The position numbers and the translations under genes were made by a program. A stretch of DNA of 64,000 bases from JALEFZ01 sp964564415. GTDB lineage: Bacteria; Bacteroidota; Bacteroidia; J057. Positions 43,943 to 53,440 of this stretch are shown one piece after another (position 1 is the first letter of the stretch; every line of letters begins with the position of its first letter). The notes beneath the pieces were generated by a model, which searched no databases, was not told the origin of the DNA, and saw nothing but the letters and a program-made list of their open reading frames with translations. The stretch lies in the NCBI GenBank assembly GCA_964564415.1, contig CAZMAV010000002.1:304779-368778 (forward strand). The letters are read 5' to 3'.

Positions 43943-46006
43943 TCAACCCTCTTGTTCGAGTTCTTCCTGAGTCTTGATTTTTTCTGCGTCGTGGGTCAGC
44001 CGCTTCAGAGGCTTGAGGAAAAGGAGGAGAAGGACAGAGAAGGCCACAGTAAAGCCAAAGATTCCCACAAAGGTCCAAAACTCCTTGTCGTCTTGGACTT
44101 CAAAGATTTCCAATTCACCCTTGTACCCTTCTGCAGAGAGTTCTTCGTCTTCTTTTTTCTCTTCACGCTCAAACCTCAGCACGGCGGTGAGAGGATCGGA
44201 GGCCGATTCGGGATATTCGTTGAGGTAGGCCCCCAGGGTAGTCAGGCTTTCTCCCTCGATGTCGATGAAGGTCCTGAGGTCAGTTTCCCCACTCTTGAGC
44301 ATGAATGTCTTTCCACTGTCATAGAGATCGCCTTCGATCTCAAAATTCTTGCCTTTGCGGAGGACAGAGTCTTCGACGAAGGGCGACAACTGCTCCACGC
44401 TGGCGGTAAGTTCCATGGTGATGGGTTCGGCCTGAGAGGCTTCTCCGATAGAACCAGCGATTTTATTGCCAAAACCTGTAGCTGCAAAATAGACACCCAT
44501 CATGAGGGAGACGTACTTGACAGGAGCCAGTTTGGTGATAAAGGAAAGTGCAACCGGAGAGGCGCACAGTTCGCCGATGGTATGAAAAAGGTAGGCCAAA
44601 ACTAGGAGGATCAAAGCCGCTTTGTCTCCGTATTCATGCACCTGTACCGATGCATAGGCCATAAAGAGAAAGCCTATGCCCATGATGATGGTTCCGAGGG
44701 CCATCTTAAAAAGAGAGGAGGTTTCCCATCCCCTTCGATGTGCAAAAATCCAAAAAGCCCCTATCAGGGTGGCAAATATCATGATAAAGAAGGCGTTGAC
44801 CGACTGGAAGACCCCGGTGGGTACTTCATAAGGAGAGGCGGTGAGGACCGTAAATCGAAGGTAGCCATAAATAGTTGCAATCAGAGAGCCCAGGATAAGG
44901 AAGAGGCTGCCAGTGTCCTTTTTTCGGCGAAGGTCTCTGAAACCCAGGAAAAGGAGGAAGGCTGCACCTGCTACGAAGAGAATATCAATGATAATCAGGG
45001 ATACTTCCCGGTCGATCTTGACCTCCGTGTAGAGGTTCATAAGACCTCCTGCTTGTTCAAAAGCCCCCCAAAAGACGATGACTATGAGGAAAGAGATAAT
45101 CAGAACCGCAAACCGGTCTCTGTCGATTCCGGAGATGTCTTTGTAGACCATCATGAGCATTCCGATGACCACCGAGACAAAGACTCCGAGGATGCCGTAG
45201 GCGATCTGCTCGGTAAAATTTTCGATCAGGAAGATGCTTCCGAGTATGGAGGCCACAGCCAGGGAAGCGGTAGCAATAAGTTGGGGAGTACTCTTGAGCA
45301 ACTGTCGAAAGAGTTCTCCCAGGGAGGTGGTTTCATCGTCTTTGTTCTCAGCTTCACCGGACTTTTTGGGAGGCTCGCCTATGCCCTTGAGGTATCTTTG
45401 TCCCCACATGTAGACCAGGAGGCCTACAAGCATGCCTATTCCTGCCAGGCCAAATCCATAGTGCCATCCGTAGACCTTGGCCACGACGGCCACCACCAGG
45501 GAAGAAAGGAAGGCCCCTACATTGATTCCTATATAAAAAATGTAGAAACCCTGGTCGCGACGGGCATCTCCCTGCTTGTACAAGCCTCCCACCATGGTAG
45601 AGATATTGGGTTTGAGAGCTCCCACCCCAAGGATAATGAGGGCCAGGCCGGTAAAGAAGGCCCATTCGGTAGGAACAGCCAGAATGCCATGGCCACATAC
45701 GAGGAGGAGGGCCCCTACCATGACCGAGCGCTTTTGTCCGATAAATTTATCTGCAAGAATACCTCCAGGGATGGAAGCAACATAGACCAACATGGTGTAC
45801 CAGCCGTAAAGAGCCAGGGCATTGGCATTGGTGTATCCCAGACCGGGATCATCTGTCATAGCAGATTCCACCATATAAAGTACCAGGATGGCCCTCATCC
45901 CATAGTAGGAAAATCTTTCCCATAACTCTGTAAGAAATAGGATATAAAGACCTATGGGATGACCAAATAGCTCTCTTTGCTGTCGCGCTAAAGCATTAGA
46001 ATCCAT
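43943..46006 (-). CDS. POT-family peptide transporter with a periplasmic insertion
   Basis: 687 residues. The core is a POT/PTR2 transporter (LTELWERFSYYGMRAILVLYM; FYIFYIGINVGAFLSSLVV; GELCASPVALSFITKLAPVK). Unlike the neighbour it carries an extra soluble domain of about 110 residues (~540-650, ITMELTASVEQLSPFVED..., ...ELEIFEVQDDKEFW) between the penultimate and last membrane segments. It is rich in Glu/Asp and beta-like. This insertion should lie outside the inner membrane. It is the upstream gene of the pair and is divergent from the gene at 46258. Confidence 0.92.
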   Translation of the reverse strand: MDSNALARQQRELFGHPIGLYILFLTELWERFSYYGMRAILVLYMVESAMTDDPGLGYTNANALALYGWYTMLVYVASIPGGILADKFIGQKRSVMVGALLLVCGHGILAVPTEWAFFTGLALIILGVGALKPNISTMVGGLYKQGDARRDQGFYIFYIGINVGAFLSSLVVAVVAKVYGWHYGFGLAGIGMLVGLLVYMWGQRYLKGIGEPPKKSGEAENKDDETTSLGELFRQLLKSTPQLIATASLAVASILGSIFLIENFTEQIAYGILGVFVSVVIGMLMMVYKDISGIDRDRFAVLIISFLIVIVFWGAFEQAGGLMNLYTEVKIDREVSLIIIDILFVAGAAFLLFLGFRDLRRKKDTGSLFLILGSLIATIYGYLRFTVLTASPYEVPTGVFQSVNAFFIMIFATLIGAFWIFAHRRGWETSSLFKMALGTIIMGIGFLFMAYASVQVHEYGDKAALILLVLAYLFHTIGELCASPVALSFITKLAPVKYVSLMMGVYFAATGFGNKIAGSIGEASQAEPITMELTASVEQLSPFVEDSVLRKGKNFEIEGDLYDSGKTFMLKSGETDLRTFIDIEGESLTTLGAYLNEYPESASDPLTAVLRFEREEKKEDEELSAEGYKGELEIFEVQDDKEFWTFVGIFGFTVAFSVLLLLFLKPLKRLTHDAEKIKTQEELEQEG

Positions 46007-46257
46007 GTTGGGTATCGGTTAATTCTTTAATAATAATTCATGAAATTAGTCCATTTGTATCTAAAAAAGAAAATGTATAATGTGAAATTGCCATTCGTGC
46101 CCGCTTTTTGTCCATTCGTACTGCATATTGACCTTCCCGCAGGAATAAAAATGGCAAAACGGGTAGGTATGCTGATTCTCAGGCCTTTCAAATCGACCTT
46201 TTCTCATGGGAAAAGCCCTTTATGTTTCGTAACATTGTAGCCGAACCGGAAGGGAAT

Positions 46258-46965
46258 ATGAATTTTGTAGCACACTATTATGTAGACAACCACCTGGACA
46301 ACAGCCTCTTTGTTGTAGGTGTGTCCACCCCAGACCTGGTTCCGGTTTACAACAAAAGTTTCAGACTCAGAAAGCGAAAGGTAGAAGCTGTCCTCGCCAG
46401 GGGGGGGAGCCATGACTTCTACCAGTTTGCCAAGGGCATCCTCAGGCACTTCGAGGCGGATGAGTACTTTCATTCAGCTCAATTTTTCAAAGAAGAAAAT
46501 AACTTGCTGATGGAGCTGATTCGGAAGTATTTTCCGGGTGGAGAGGTAAGACGGTCTTTTTTTGTAGCTCACATTCTCTTTGAGCTCGTGCTGGATCGGG
46601 TCTTGGTCCTTGATGACCCCAGGGTCCTGGACAATTATTATCGGCACTGGAGACAGCAGGATCCCCATTTGCTTTTAAGACTTACAGGGCAGATTTTGGA
46701 AAAAGAAGGGGAGGTCATGGAAGGCTACCCGGCATACATACAGCGATTTGTAGAAAGGAAATACCTTTACGGTTTTTCGCAGTGGGAAGAACTTCTCTAT
46801 GTCTTCAAGCGAATCATGGAAAGGGTAGGCATTCCGGATTTGGCTTATATCTATGAGCCTACTTTCATGGCCATGTTGAAAGAGTATGAATTCCGACTGA
46901 TTCCCAAGGTGCCCCACTACATTGCGGAGATGAGGGAGGAGCTCAGCCAGCATCCCCTGGACTGA
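46258..46965 (+). CDS. Conserved hypothetical, distant AcpH-like pattern
   Basis: I start at ATG 46258 (MNFVAHYYVDN); the ATG at 46222 is an alternative. 235 residues, mostly helical, with N-terminal MNFVAHYYVDNHLDNSLFVVGVSTPDLV and later FEADEYFHSAQFF, RRSFFVAHILFELVLDRVL, and LRLTGQILEKEG. The N-terminal pattern MNFxAHxxxxxxxxxxxVGxxxxDxV and the FH/AH motif recall ACP-phosphodiesterase (DUF479)-type proteins, but the agreement is weak, so I do not assign that function. Divergent from the POT transporters, 251 bases away. Confidence 0.55.
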   Translation: MNFVAHYYVDNHLDNSLFVVGVSTPDLVPVYNKSFRLRKRKVEAVLARGGSHDFYQFAKGILRHFEADEYFHSAQFFKEENNLLMELIRKYFPGGEVRRSFFVAHILFELVLDRVLVLDDPRVLDNYYRHWRQQDPHLLLRLTGQILEKEGEVMEGYPAYIQRFVERKYLYGFSQWEELLYVFKRIMERVGIPDLAYIYEPTFMAMLKEYEFRLIPKVPHYIAEMREELSQHPLD

Positions 46966-47298
46966 TTTGCTACTTCAATAGCCGACATAGGAGGGTGAGT
47001 GGATGATGATAAGCGAAAAAAAATCGTTGTAAGTATAGAGATTTACCTATTTTTAAATAGGTATTCAAGTCAGGTAATCAGGCAAGCTTTTTTACACTTG
47101 TAGTTCTTTCATAACTCTTTATATTTCAGCTAGAGTTACCACAGTTGCCACCTGTGTTTCCCCGCCCCAATTTATCCCGAGAAGCCCTGGTTGTTTCTCG
47201 GACAAAAGCTGACACCATCTTTCAAGAGACACTTCAAGTGGTGGAACAAAGGTAAATTCGTACTGAGTTGGGCCAGGCCCATAAAGCTCGATAAAGAA
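46966..47298 (+). other. Intergenic leader of the PorV/PorQ-like gene
   Basis: About 330 bases without a supported gene. It holds a small hairpin ACCTAT/ATAGGT (47045-47062) that could end the preceding gene, and a CCGAGAA/TTCTCGG hairpin (~47178-47201) in what would be the leader of the next gene. No clear promoter was seen. Confidence 0.4.
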
Positions 47299-48423
47299 AT
47301 GCTAAGAAAAAACTTACTAGTCTTGGTTTTCCTGCTCCTCAGCTATGGAGCCCTGGCCCAGGAAAACGCTACTGAAGACCTCACCCAAGGTCCGGTCAAG
47401 TATAGCAATGAATTTCTGAAGATCGGAGTTGGAGCCCGGGCCTTTGGCATGGGTAATGCCCTGACTGCCACGGCCACGGATGCTACAGCAGGCTATTGGA
47501 ATCCGGCGGGACTGGCCCATCCCGACGCCCTCCATTATCCAGAGGTGGCCGCCATGCACGCCTCTTATTTTGCCAACATCGGCAACTACAATTACGTTGG
47601 CTTTACCATGCCTGTAGACTCCCTCGGCGATCGCCGCTTTGGAGTCTCTTTTATTCACCTGGGCATAGATGACATCCCCAATACCCTGCGGCTGATAGAT
47701 CCTGATGGCACGATTAATTTTGATCGCCTGGAATCCTTTTCGGCTACCGACCTGGCAGCCCTTTTTTCTTACGCCTGGAAATGGAAAAAAGTCAAGGGCC
47801 TCAGCATGGGTACCAATATCAAGATTGTCTACCACGCTTTCGGTCGCTTTGCCAATTCCTGGGGCCTGGGCCTGGACCTGGGACTGAGGTACCAGCGTGG
47901 AGGTTTTGCCGCCGGACTCTCACTTACCGACGCCACCAACACCATCAACGCCTGGACCTTTAATACAGAGACCTTTCGCGATGCCTTCATACAGACGGGC
48001 AACGTAATTACCGAAAATAAAATCGAGTACACCCGCCCTGCCCTCCGACTGGGGGTAGCCTATGACCTGGAACTGGGAGAAAAGTTTAGCGCACTGCTTT
48101 CCATCGACAACAACCTGTTTTTTGATGGGAGAAGGGCAGATGCCATTGCCAGTGGAGGCGACATCAGCCTCGACCCCAGGGCAGGCGTGGAATTTGCCTA
48201 TAAAAACGAACTGGGCCGCAAGGTAGCCTTCCTGCGGGGAGGGGTCTACAACATCCAAAATGCTTACAATACCCAGGGAGAAGCTGCCACCATCCTCTTT
48301 CCCACCGCCGGAGTCGGACTGGTGATCAAGAATTTTACCCTGGATTACGCCCTCGCCAATATTGGCAACCTTTCCGAAAACCTACATTCACACGTTGTCT
48401 CATTGAAATTTCATATTCAGTGA
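47299..48423 (+). CDS. PorV/PorQ-family outer-membrane beta-barrel
   Basis: I start at ATG 47299, where a signal peptide begins (MLRKNLLVLVFLLLSYGALAQ); the frame is open from 47191. 374 residues. The mature N-terminus KYSNEFLKIGVGARAFGMGNALTATATDATAGYWNPAGL is the PorV/PorQ/UPF0164 hallmark, followed by amphipathic strands typical of a FadL-like barrel and a C-terminal F/H-type end. It is not the canonical PorV (which reads DSRAGGMGDxGxAT). In T9SS, PorV shuttles cargo to the sortase. Here it sits immediately before a C25 protease that overlaps its stop codon, so the two probably act together. Confidence 0.8.
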   Translation: MLRKNLLVLVFLLLSYGALAQENATEDLTQGPVKYSNEFLKIGVGARAFGMGNALTATATDATAGYWNPAGLAHPDALHYPEVAAMHASYFANIGNYNYVGFTMPVDSLGDRRFGVSFIHLGIDDIPNTLRLIDPDGTINFDRLESFSATDLAALFSYAWKWKKVKGLSMGTNIKIVYHAFGRFANSWGLGLDLGLRYQRGGFAAGLSLTDATNTINAWTFNTETFRDAFIQTGNVITENKIEYTRPALRLGVAYDLELGEKFSALLSIDNNLFFDGRRADAIASGGDISLDPRAGVEFAYKNELGRKVAFLRGGVYNIQNAYNTQGEAATILFPTAGVGLVIKNFTLDYALANIGNLSENLHSHVVSLKFHIQ

Positions 48424-51400
48424 TGAAGAAATACACCATATTTACAGCTCTTTGCCTCTTTGTGGGCAGTGCCCTGGCTCAATTTGACTATGGCAACAAC
48501 TGGTATATTCCCAGGGCAGACCAGCCCTTCGTCAAACTGGTCGTGGAGGAAGACGGCCTTTACCGCCTAAGCTTTAATGACCTGCAGCAAGCCGGATACG
48601 ATCTCAGTACTGTCAATCCGGCCAGTCTACAGATTTTTCACCTAGGGAGAGAAGTACCTATTTATGTGGCCGGAGGAGGGAGCAACTTCTCCTACATTGA
48701 GTTTTATGGCTTTGCCAATGACGGGGCTCTCGATACCATGCTCTACCGCGACCCCGTGACAGGAGTCGTCAAAGGTAATCTTCAGCCAAATAGAAAATTC
48801 AGCCTGTTTACCGACAAGTCTGCCTATTTTCTTACCTGGACGAATAATCCCATCGGTCAGCGACTCTTCAATATTTTTGATCCTCGCTATGGGACCTTCT
48901 CCCCAGAGCCTCATTTTATTTATGAGGCAAGAAAAGATTACCAGCCCAATACCAATGAAAGCATTTATCTCTTTGGAGGGGCGGGTTCTTACGATACCTT
49001 CTACACCCTCAATTCTGATTATGTAACCGGTGAGGGCTACATGGGACCGGGTTTTTCCTATAATGATGCTAACGGCCCCCTAAGGGTGAGCCTGTCGACC
49101 CCCGCAGCAGCCAATACCGGAAGACCCGTCAAGGTCAAGACAAGGGTCTTTGGCAGGTCGAGGACTCCCCACCACCTCGAGGTATCGCTCAACAGCGAAG
49201 GGGTTATCATAGACTCGGTAATTGCCAGAAATGAAGTCTACATTCACACCTACAACCGGGAGGTCAGCCTTCAAAGTGCCCTGCCTGAGCAGGCTACCCT
49301 AAGTTTTGAGGCATTGAGGGCTTCAGTTGACAACAACAACATTGCCTGGTCTTCGATTACCTACGATCGCCTCCCTGATCTCAAAGGGGACTCCTTTATC
49401 AAAATCACGGCCTTTGAGAATTCCAGAGAGTCCTTCTTCGAATTTGACAATGCCGGAGGTGAGGATTCTGTTTTTGTCTATGACTTAAAGAATAGAATTC
49501 GCCACGTGGGAATCGTCGATAATGGTAAGGCCCGGGTGGTTATTTTTCCTCAAAATAGCGCAAGAAACCTCTACCTAAGTACTGACAAGGGGATTAAGAC
49601 ACCCATCATAGAGGAGGCCCGCTTCAACAAGCTTCACAGCAGGCAAGGGGCTAATTATGTCGTGATCGCCCACCGCGATCTGAAGGCATCAGCAGAAAAA
49701 TTTACCCAGTACCGGGATACGGCCAAGGTTATCGATCTTGATGCCATGCTGGTCTACACCGACGAGATTTACGATGAGTTTTCATATGGGGTGATGACCC
49801 CCTGGGCCATCAAGCGTTTTTGTAAATACGCCCTGGACAACTGGAATGTGAAGCCAGAGTATGTCATGCTTTGGGGCAAGGGGCGCTACGAAATCCGTAG
49901 GTTTGAGTCCAATGCCATCGTGCCTACCTTTGGTTACCCCGCTACTGACTATGAGTTTATTTCACATTTTAAGCCCAACTCGGTTGAGATCAATCCTGAG
50001 GCAGCCATCGGCCGGGTAAATATTCGAAATGACGAAGAAGGCTTCGATTATCTGGATAAGGTAGATGCCTACGAGCACGAAGGATGGGCAGGATGGATGA
50101 AAAACGGGGTCTTTTTGGGGGGAGGAAACAACAGTGCCGAGCAAGTCGCCATCGAGGATGCCTTCAATTATTATATCGATAAGTTTACAAGATTCCCCTT
50201 TGGAGGAAGTGAACTCTACTTCCAAAAACGAAATAATGCTACGGTCCTGGACCCATCTACGGCCTCCTATCACGACCAGATCAATTCAGGGGTATCTATG
50301 ATACACTTTTTTGGCCATTCGACCTCCAATATCATAGATATTTCATTGAGGCCCCCCGATCAGTATAACAACTTCGGCCGGCCGGTTTTTATGATTGCCA
50401 TGGGCTGTTATGGGGGAGACTTTGCAGGTAGTGATGTGTCTACTTCATTTGGAGAAAATTGGGTTACGGAAAGGAATAGGGGAGCTATTGGTTATTTGGC
50501 TAATTCCAGTGCTGGCTACCTCAACCCGCTCAAGGGCTATGGCCGGGTGCTCTATGACGTGATGTATGGACGTATGGCAGGCCAGCCTATCGGTCTGGTG
50601 GTCAAGGAGGCCTTGGATACCTACACCGATTCTCTTCAGGATATTCAATACAGGAATCACGGCCGACAGCTCAACCTACAGGGAGATCCTGCTCTCACCC
50701 TGTTTTATCCCGTCAAGCCCGACCTCGAAATCAATGAGACCTCCGTGACCTTCACGCCTGACGATTTCACTGCCCAGGATGACTCTTTTAGGATCAACAT
50801 AGCTGTGACCAACTTTGGCCTGGTAACAAAGGACTCCTTTACGATAGAAATTCGCCATCGACTACCCGATGGTTCGGTCTTTACAGGGCATCCGCTCAAG
50901 CGTTTTCCCATGGTCGCCTATAGGGATACCTTTTCCTATATCCTCAAAAATCCTGTAGGAAACTCTCTGACAGGACAAAATTTCTTCGAGGTGATCCTGG
51001 ACCCCAGAGATGAAATCGAAGAGGATGACGAGGGAAATAATGCTACCCAAATTGCAGAATTGGTTTCCGGCAATATTGCAGCTATCCTCTTTCCCCAGCC
51101 TTATGCAATCGTAGGCGAAAAGGACATTAGCCTCAAAGCCTCTGCCTTTTTTATGACCCCTGAGGAGGACATCCCCTTTATCTTTGAGATCGATACTTCC
51201 TACAAATTTAATTCTTCCTTCAAAAAAATATCTCCACCCATCCTTGGCAGGGCTACCTTTGTCGAATGGGAACTTCCCTTTGAACTGGAGGAAGATCAGG
51301 TCTACTATTGGCGGGTGCGATTGGCAGACGTAACTCCGATCAGTTGGAGTGAATCCTCCTTCAAATACATTCCTGAAAAGGAAGGCTGGGCACAGGCTGA

Positions 51401-53357
51401 GTTTCCTCAATTCCTGGATAATAGTCCTCGAAATATTCAGATCAATGAATTTCAGCAAAAATTCGACTTTAGCTTCCTAGGTGCCGAATTGGAATTTGTG
51501 GGAGACAACAACGGACAAAATTTTATCTACAACAAAAACGGTATCCTCCAGGACAATGCTACCCTCAACGGATTCAGCATTGATGGAGTGGTTTGGGTAA
51601 TCATTGATCAGTTTACCCTTGAAGCCAAGAGCTCAACCAACCAACTAGGCTCTCTCGAAGTAGCACAGATGGTTCAAAGGCCCTACCAAATCTTCAAATT
51701 GAGGGATGCCATCCTCAACATGGAGGAGGGAGATTACATAGCAATTGGAAACCGACGCAACCCCAAGGTCCACCTTTGGGACCCAAGTATTTTCAATGCC
51801 CTGGAAGAAGTAGGCGTCTCCGCCAACATCAGGGCCTTACAAGATGGAGATAATTTTATGGTTTTCGGCCGGAAAGGCAATCCTGTAGGTTCGGCGGTGG
51901 AGTTGTACGCCCCCAACAGGGGCAACTCATTCCTCATAGAAATGGACCTATTTGCCCAAAATGACATTGGCGACATCAGCTCTACCCGCGTAGGCCCTGC
52001 ATTAAAGTGGGGAAGCCTGGATTGGGACTGGAATTCGCCGGATATCGTCAACCAGGAAGATGTAAGGGTGAATCTTCTGGGAATCAGAAACAATGGTTCG
52101 GATTCTCTGCTAAAGATGAACCTGGAAAAAGGAAATACAGACATCAGCGGCATAGATGCCGAAGAATTTCCCTTCCTCCAACTGAGGGCCAACAAGTCAG
52201 ATACGATCTACCACACGGCTCCCCAACTTGACAATTGGCACCTTTATTACGAACCAGCGACAGACGCAGTCCTCGATTTGGTCACCAGGTACGAATTCCA
52301 GTCAGATACAGTCTTCGAAGGCCAGGATGTCTTCATCCACATGGCCGCCCGCAACATCGGTTCCAGGGACATGGATAGCGTGAGGGTAGCCCTGGCCGTA
52401 GAGCGAGAGGACCGTTCAAGGCTTATCCTGGATACCCTGACCATAGCTCCCCTCCTGGTCAACGGAGGCCCTGTGGAATTCGAATATCGCTTCAATACCA
52501 TCGGTAAGGAACTTAAAGGAGATGTACTCTACATCGTGGAAGTAAACCCCAGACTGGAACAGCCTGAAATCAACTTCTTCAACAATATCTTTGTCAAGCC
52601 CTTTCACGTCGTCAATGACAATAAGAATCCCCTTCTGGATGTAACCTTTGATGGGAAGCAGATCATGGATGGAGATATAGTTTCTCCCCGCCCAGAAATC
52701 ATCATCGAGGTCAACGATGAAAATGAATTTGTGGCGATTGACGATACGGGCGCCTTCGAACTCTATTTTAAGCGTGGAGTAACTGCTGGGACTTCCTTCG
52801 AACGAGTATTTATCGAGGGAGAACCACGGATAGATTGGCGGCCAGCCCAACTTCCTGACAACAGGGCCCGCCTATACTTTTATCCAGGACTAACCGAGGC
52901 CCTGAAAGACGGAGAGTACACCCTGAGGGTCCAGGGAAAGGACAAAAATGGCAACGCAGCCGGAGGAGGAAGTTTTTATGAAATTCGCTTTGAAGTAGAC
53001 AACTCCTCCACCATCACCCAGGTACTCAATTATCCCAATCCCTTTTCTACCTCCACCCGCTTTGTCTATACCCTGACCGGGGCACAACTGCCGGAGGTTT
53101 TTCAGATTCATATTTACACCATCTCAGGGCGAATGGTAAAGATGATAGACCTAATGGAATTGGGAGAAGTATATTTTGGGAATAACATCACAAATTACTC
53201 CTGGGATGGAACCGACGAATACGGGGATCCCCTCGCCAATGGAGTTTATCTCTATCGAACGGTGATCAGAATGCCCGGCGAGGAAATAGAGGTCCGGGAT
53301 GAGAAAACCAGTCAGTATTTTAATAATGGCTGGGGGAAAATGGTGATCATGAGATAA
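48423..53357 (+). CDS. C25-type (gingipain-fold) protease, PorU2-like
   Basis: A 1644-residue secreted protein whose start overlaps the stop of the PorV/PorQ-like gene (TGATG; an upstream GTG at 48420 is possible). Signal peptide MKKYTIFTALCLFVGSALAQ. The central C25 caspase-like domain has the catalytic dyad His633 (FFGHST) and Cys663 (AMGCYGG). A long region of beta domains with a DINEFQQKF-type insertion follows, and the C-terminus has an NYPNPFSTSTRFVY repeat end (FlgD-like/T9SS type). Much longer than classical PorU (~1100-1200), it fits the putative second sortase class called PorU2. It may remove the sorting domain from cargo and attach it. Confidence 0.75.
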   Translation: MKKYTIFTALCLFVGSALAQFDYGNNWYIPRADQPFVKLVVEEDGLYRLSFNDLQQAGYDLSTVNPASLQIFHLGREVPIYVAGGGSNFSYIEFYGFANDGALDTMLYRDPVTGVVKGNLQPNRKFSLFTDKSAYFLTWTNNPIGQRLFNIFDPRYGTFSPEPHFIYEARKDYQPNTNESIYLFGGAGSYDTFYTLNSDYVTGEGYMGPGFSYNDANGPLRVSLSTPAAANTGRPVKVKTRVFGRSRTPHHLEVSLNSEGVIIDSVIARNEVYIHTYNREVSLQSALPEQATLSFEALRASVDNNNIAWSSITYDRLPDLKGDSFIKITAFENSRESFFEFDNAGGEDSVFVYDLKNRIRHVGIVDNGKARVVIFPQNSARNLYLSTDKGIKTPIIEEARFNKLHSRQGANYVVIAHRDLKASAEKFTQYRDTAKVIDLDAMLVYTDEIYDEFSYGVMTPWAIKRFCKYALDNWNVKPEYVMLWGKGRYEIRRFESNAIVPTFGYPATDYEFISHFKPNSVEINPEAAIGRVNIRNDEEGFDYLDKVDAYEHEGWAGWMKNGVFLGGGNNSAEQVAIEDAFNYYIDKFTRFPFGGSELYFQKRNNATVLDPSTASYHDQINSGVSMIHFFGHSTSNIIDISLRPPDQYNNFGRPVFMIAMGCYGGDFAGSDVSTSFGENWVTERNRGAIGYLANSSAGYLNPLKGYGRVLYDVMYGRMAGQPIGLVVKEALDTYTDSLQDIQYRNHGRQLNLQGDPALTLFYPVKPDLEINETSVTFTPDDFTAQDDSFRINIAVTNFGLVTKDSFTIEIRHRLPDGSVFTGHPLKRFPMVAYRDTFSYILKNPVGNSLTGQNFFEVILDPRDEIEEDDEGNNATQIAELVSGNIAAILFPQPYAIVGEKDISLKASAFFMTPEEDIPFIFEIDTSYKFNSSFKKISPPILGRATFVEWELPFELEEDQVYYWRVRLADVTPISWSESSFKYIPEKEGWAQAEFPQFLDNSPRNIQINEFQQKFDFSFLGAELEFVGDNNGQNFIYNKNGILQDNATLNGFSIDGVVWVIIDQFTLEAKSSTNQLGSLEVAQMVQRPYQIFKLRDAILNMEEGDYIAIGNRRNPKVHLWDPSIFNALEEVGVSANIRALQDGDNFMVFGRKGNPVGSAVELYAPNRGNSFLIEMDLFAQNDIGDISSTRVGPALKWGSLDWDWNSPDIVNQEDVRVNLLGIRNNGSDSLLKMNLEKGNTDISGIDAEEFPFLQLRANKSDTIYHTAPQLDNWHLYYEPATDAVLDLVTRYEFQSDTVFEGQDVFIHMAARNIGSRDMDSVRVALAVEREDRSRLILDTLTIAPLLVNGGPVEFEYRFNTIGKELKGDVLYIVEVNPRLEQPEINFFNNIFVKPFHVVNDNKNPLLDVTFDGKQIMDGDIVSPRPEIIIEVNDENEFVAIDDTGAFELYFKRGVTAGTSFERVFIEGEPRIDWRPAQLPDNRARLYFYPGLTEALKDGEYTLRVQGKDKNGNAAGGGSFYEIRFEVDNSSTITQVLNYPNPFSTSTRFVYTLTGAQLPEVFQIHIYTISGRMVKMIDLMELGEVYFGNNITNYSWDGTDEYGDPLANGVYLYRTVIRMPGEEIEVRDEKTSQYFNNGWGKMVIMR

Positions 53358-53379
53358 GAGATTGTATAACTTTTACGGG

Positions 53380-53420
53380 GAAGGCCGATCATACTGGATT
53401 TGATCGGCCTTCTCTTTATT
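53380..53420 (+). terminator. Intrinsic terminator after the C25 protease
   Basis: GAAGGCCGATCA (53380-53391) pairs perfectly with TGATCGGCCTTC (53401-53412), followed by TCTTTATT. Confidence 0.75.
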
Positions 53421-53440
53421 CCTGCCTACCTTGGCAAGTC

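Noticed and set aside
48423..53357. Calling the C25 protease the canonical PorU
   Set aside because: It is much longer than classical PorU and its partner has the PorV/PorQ-like, not the PorV, N-terminus; PorU2-like is the safer name.
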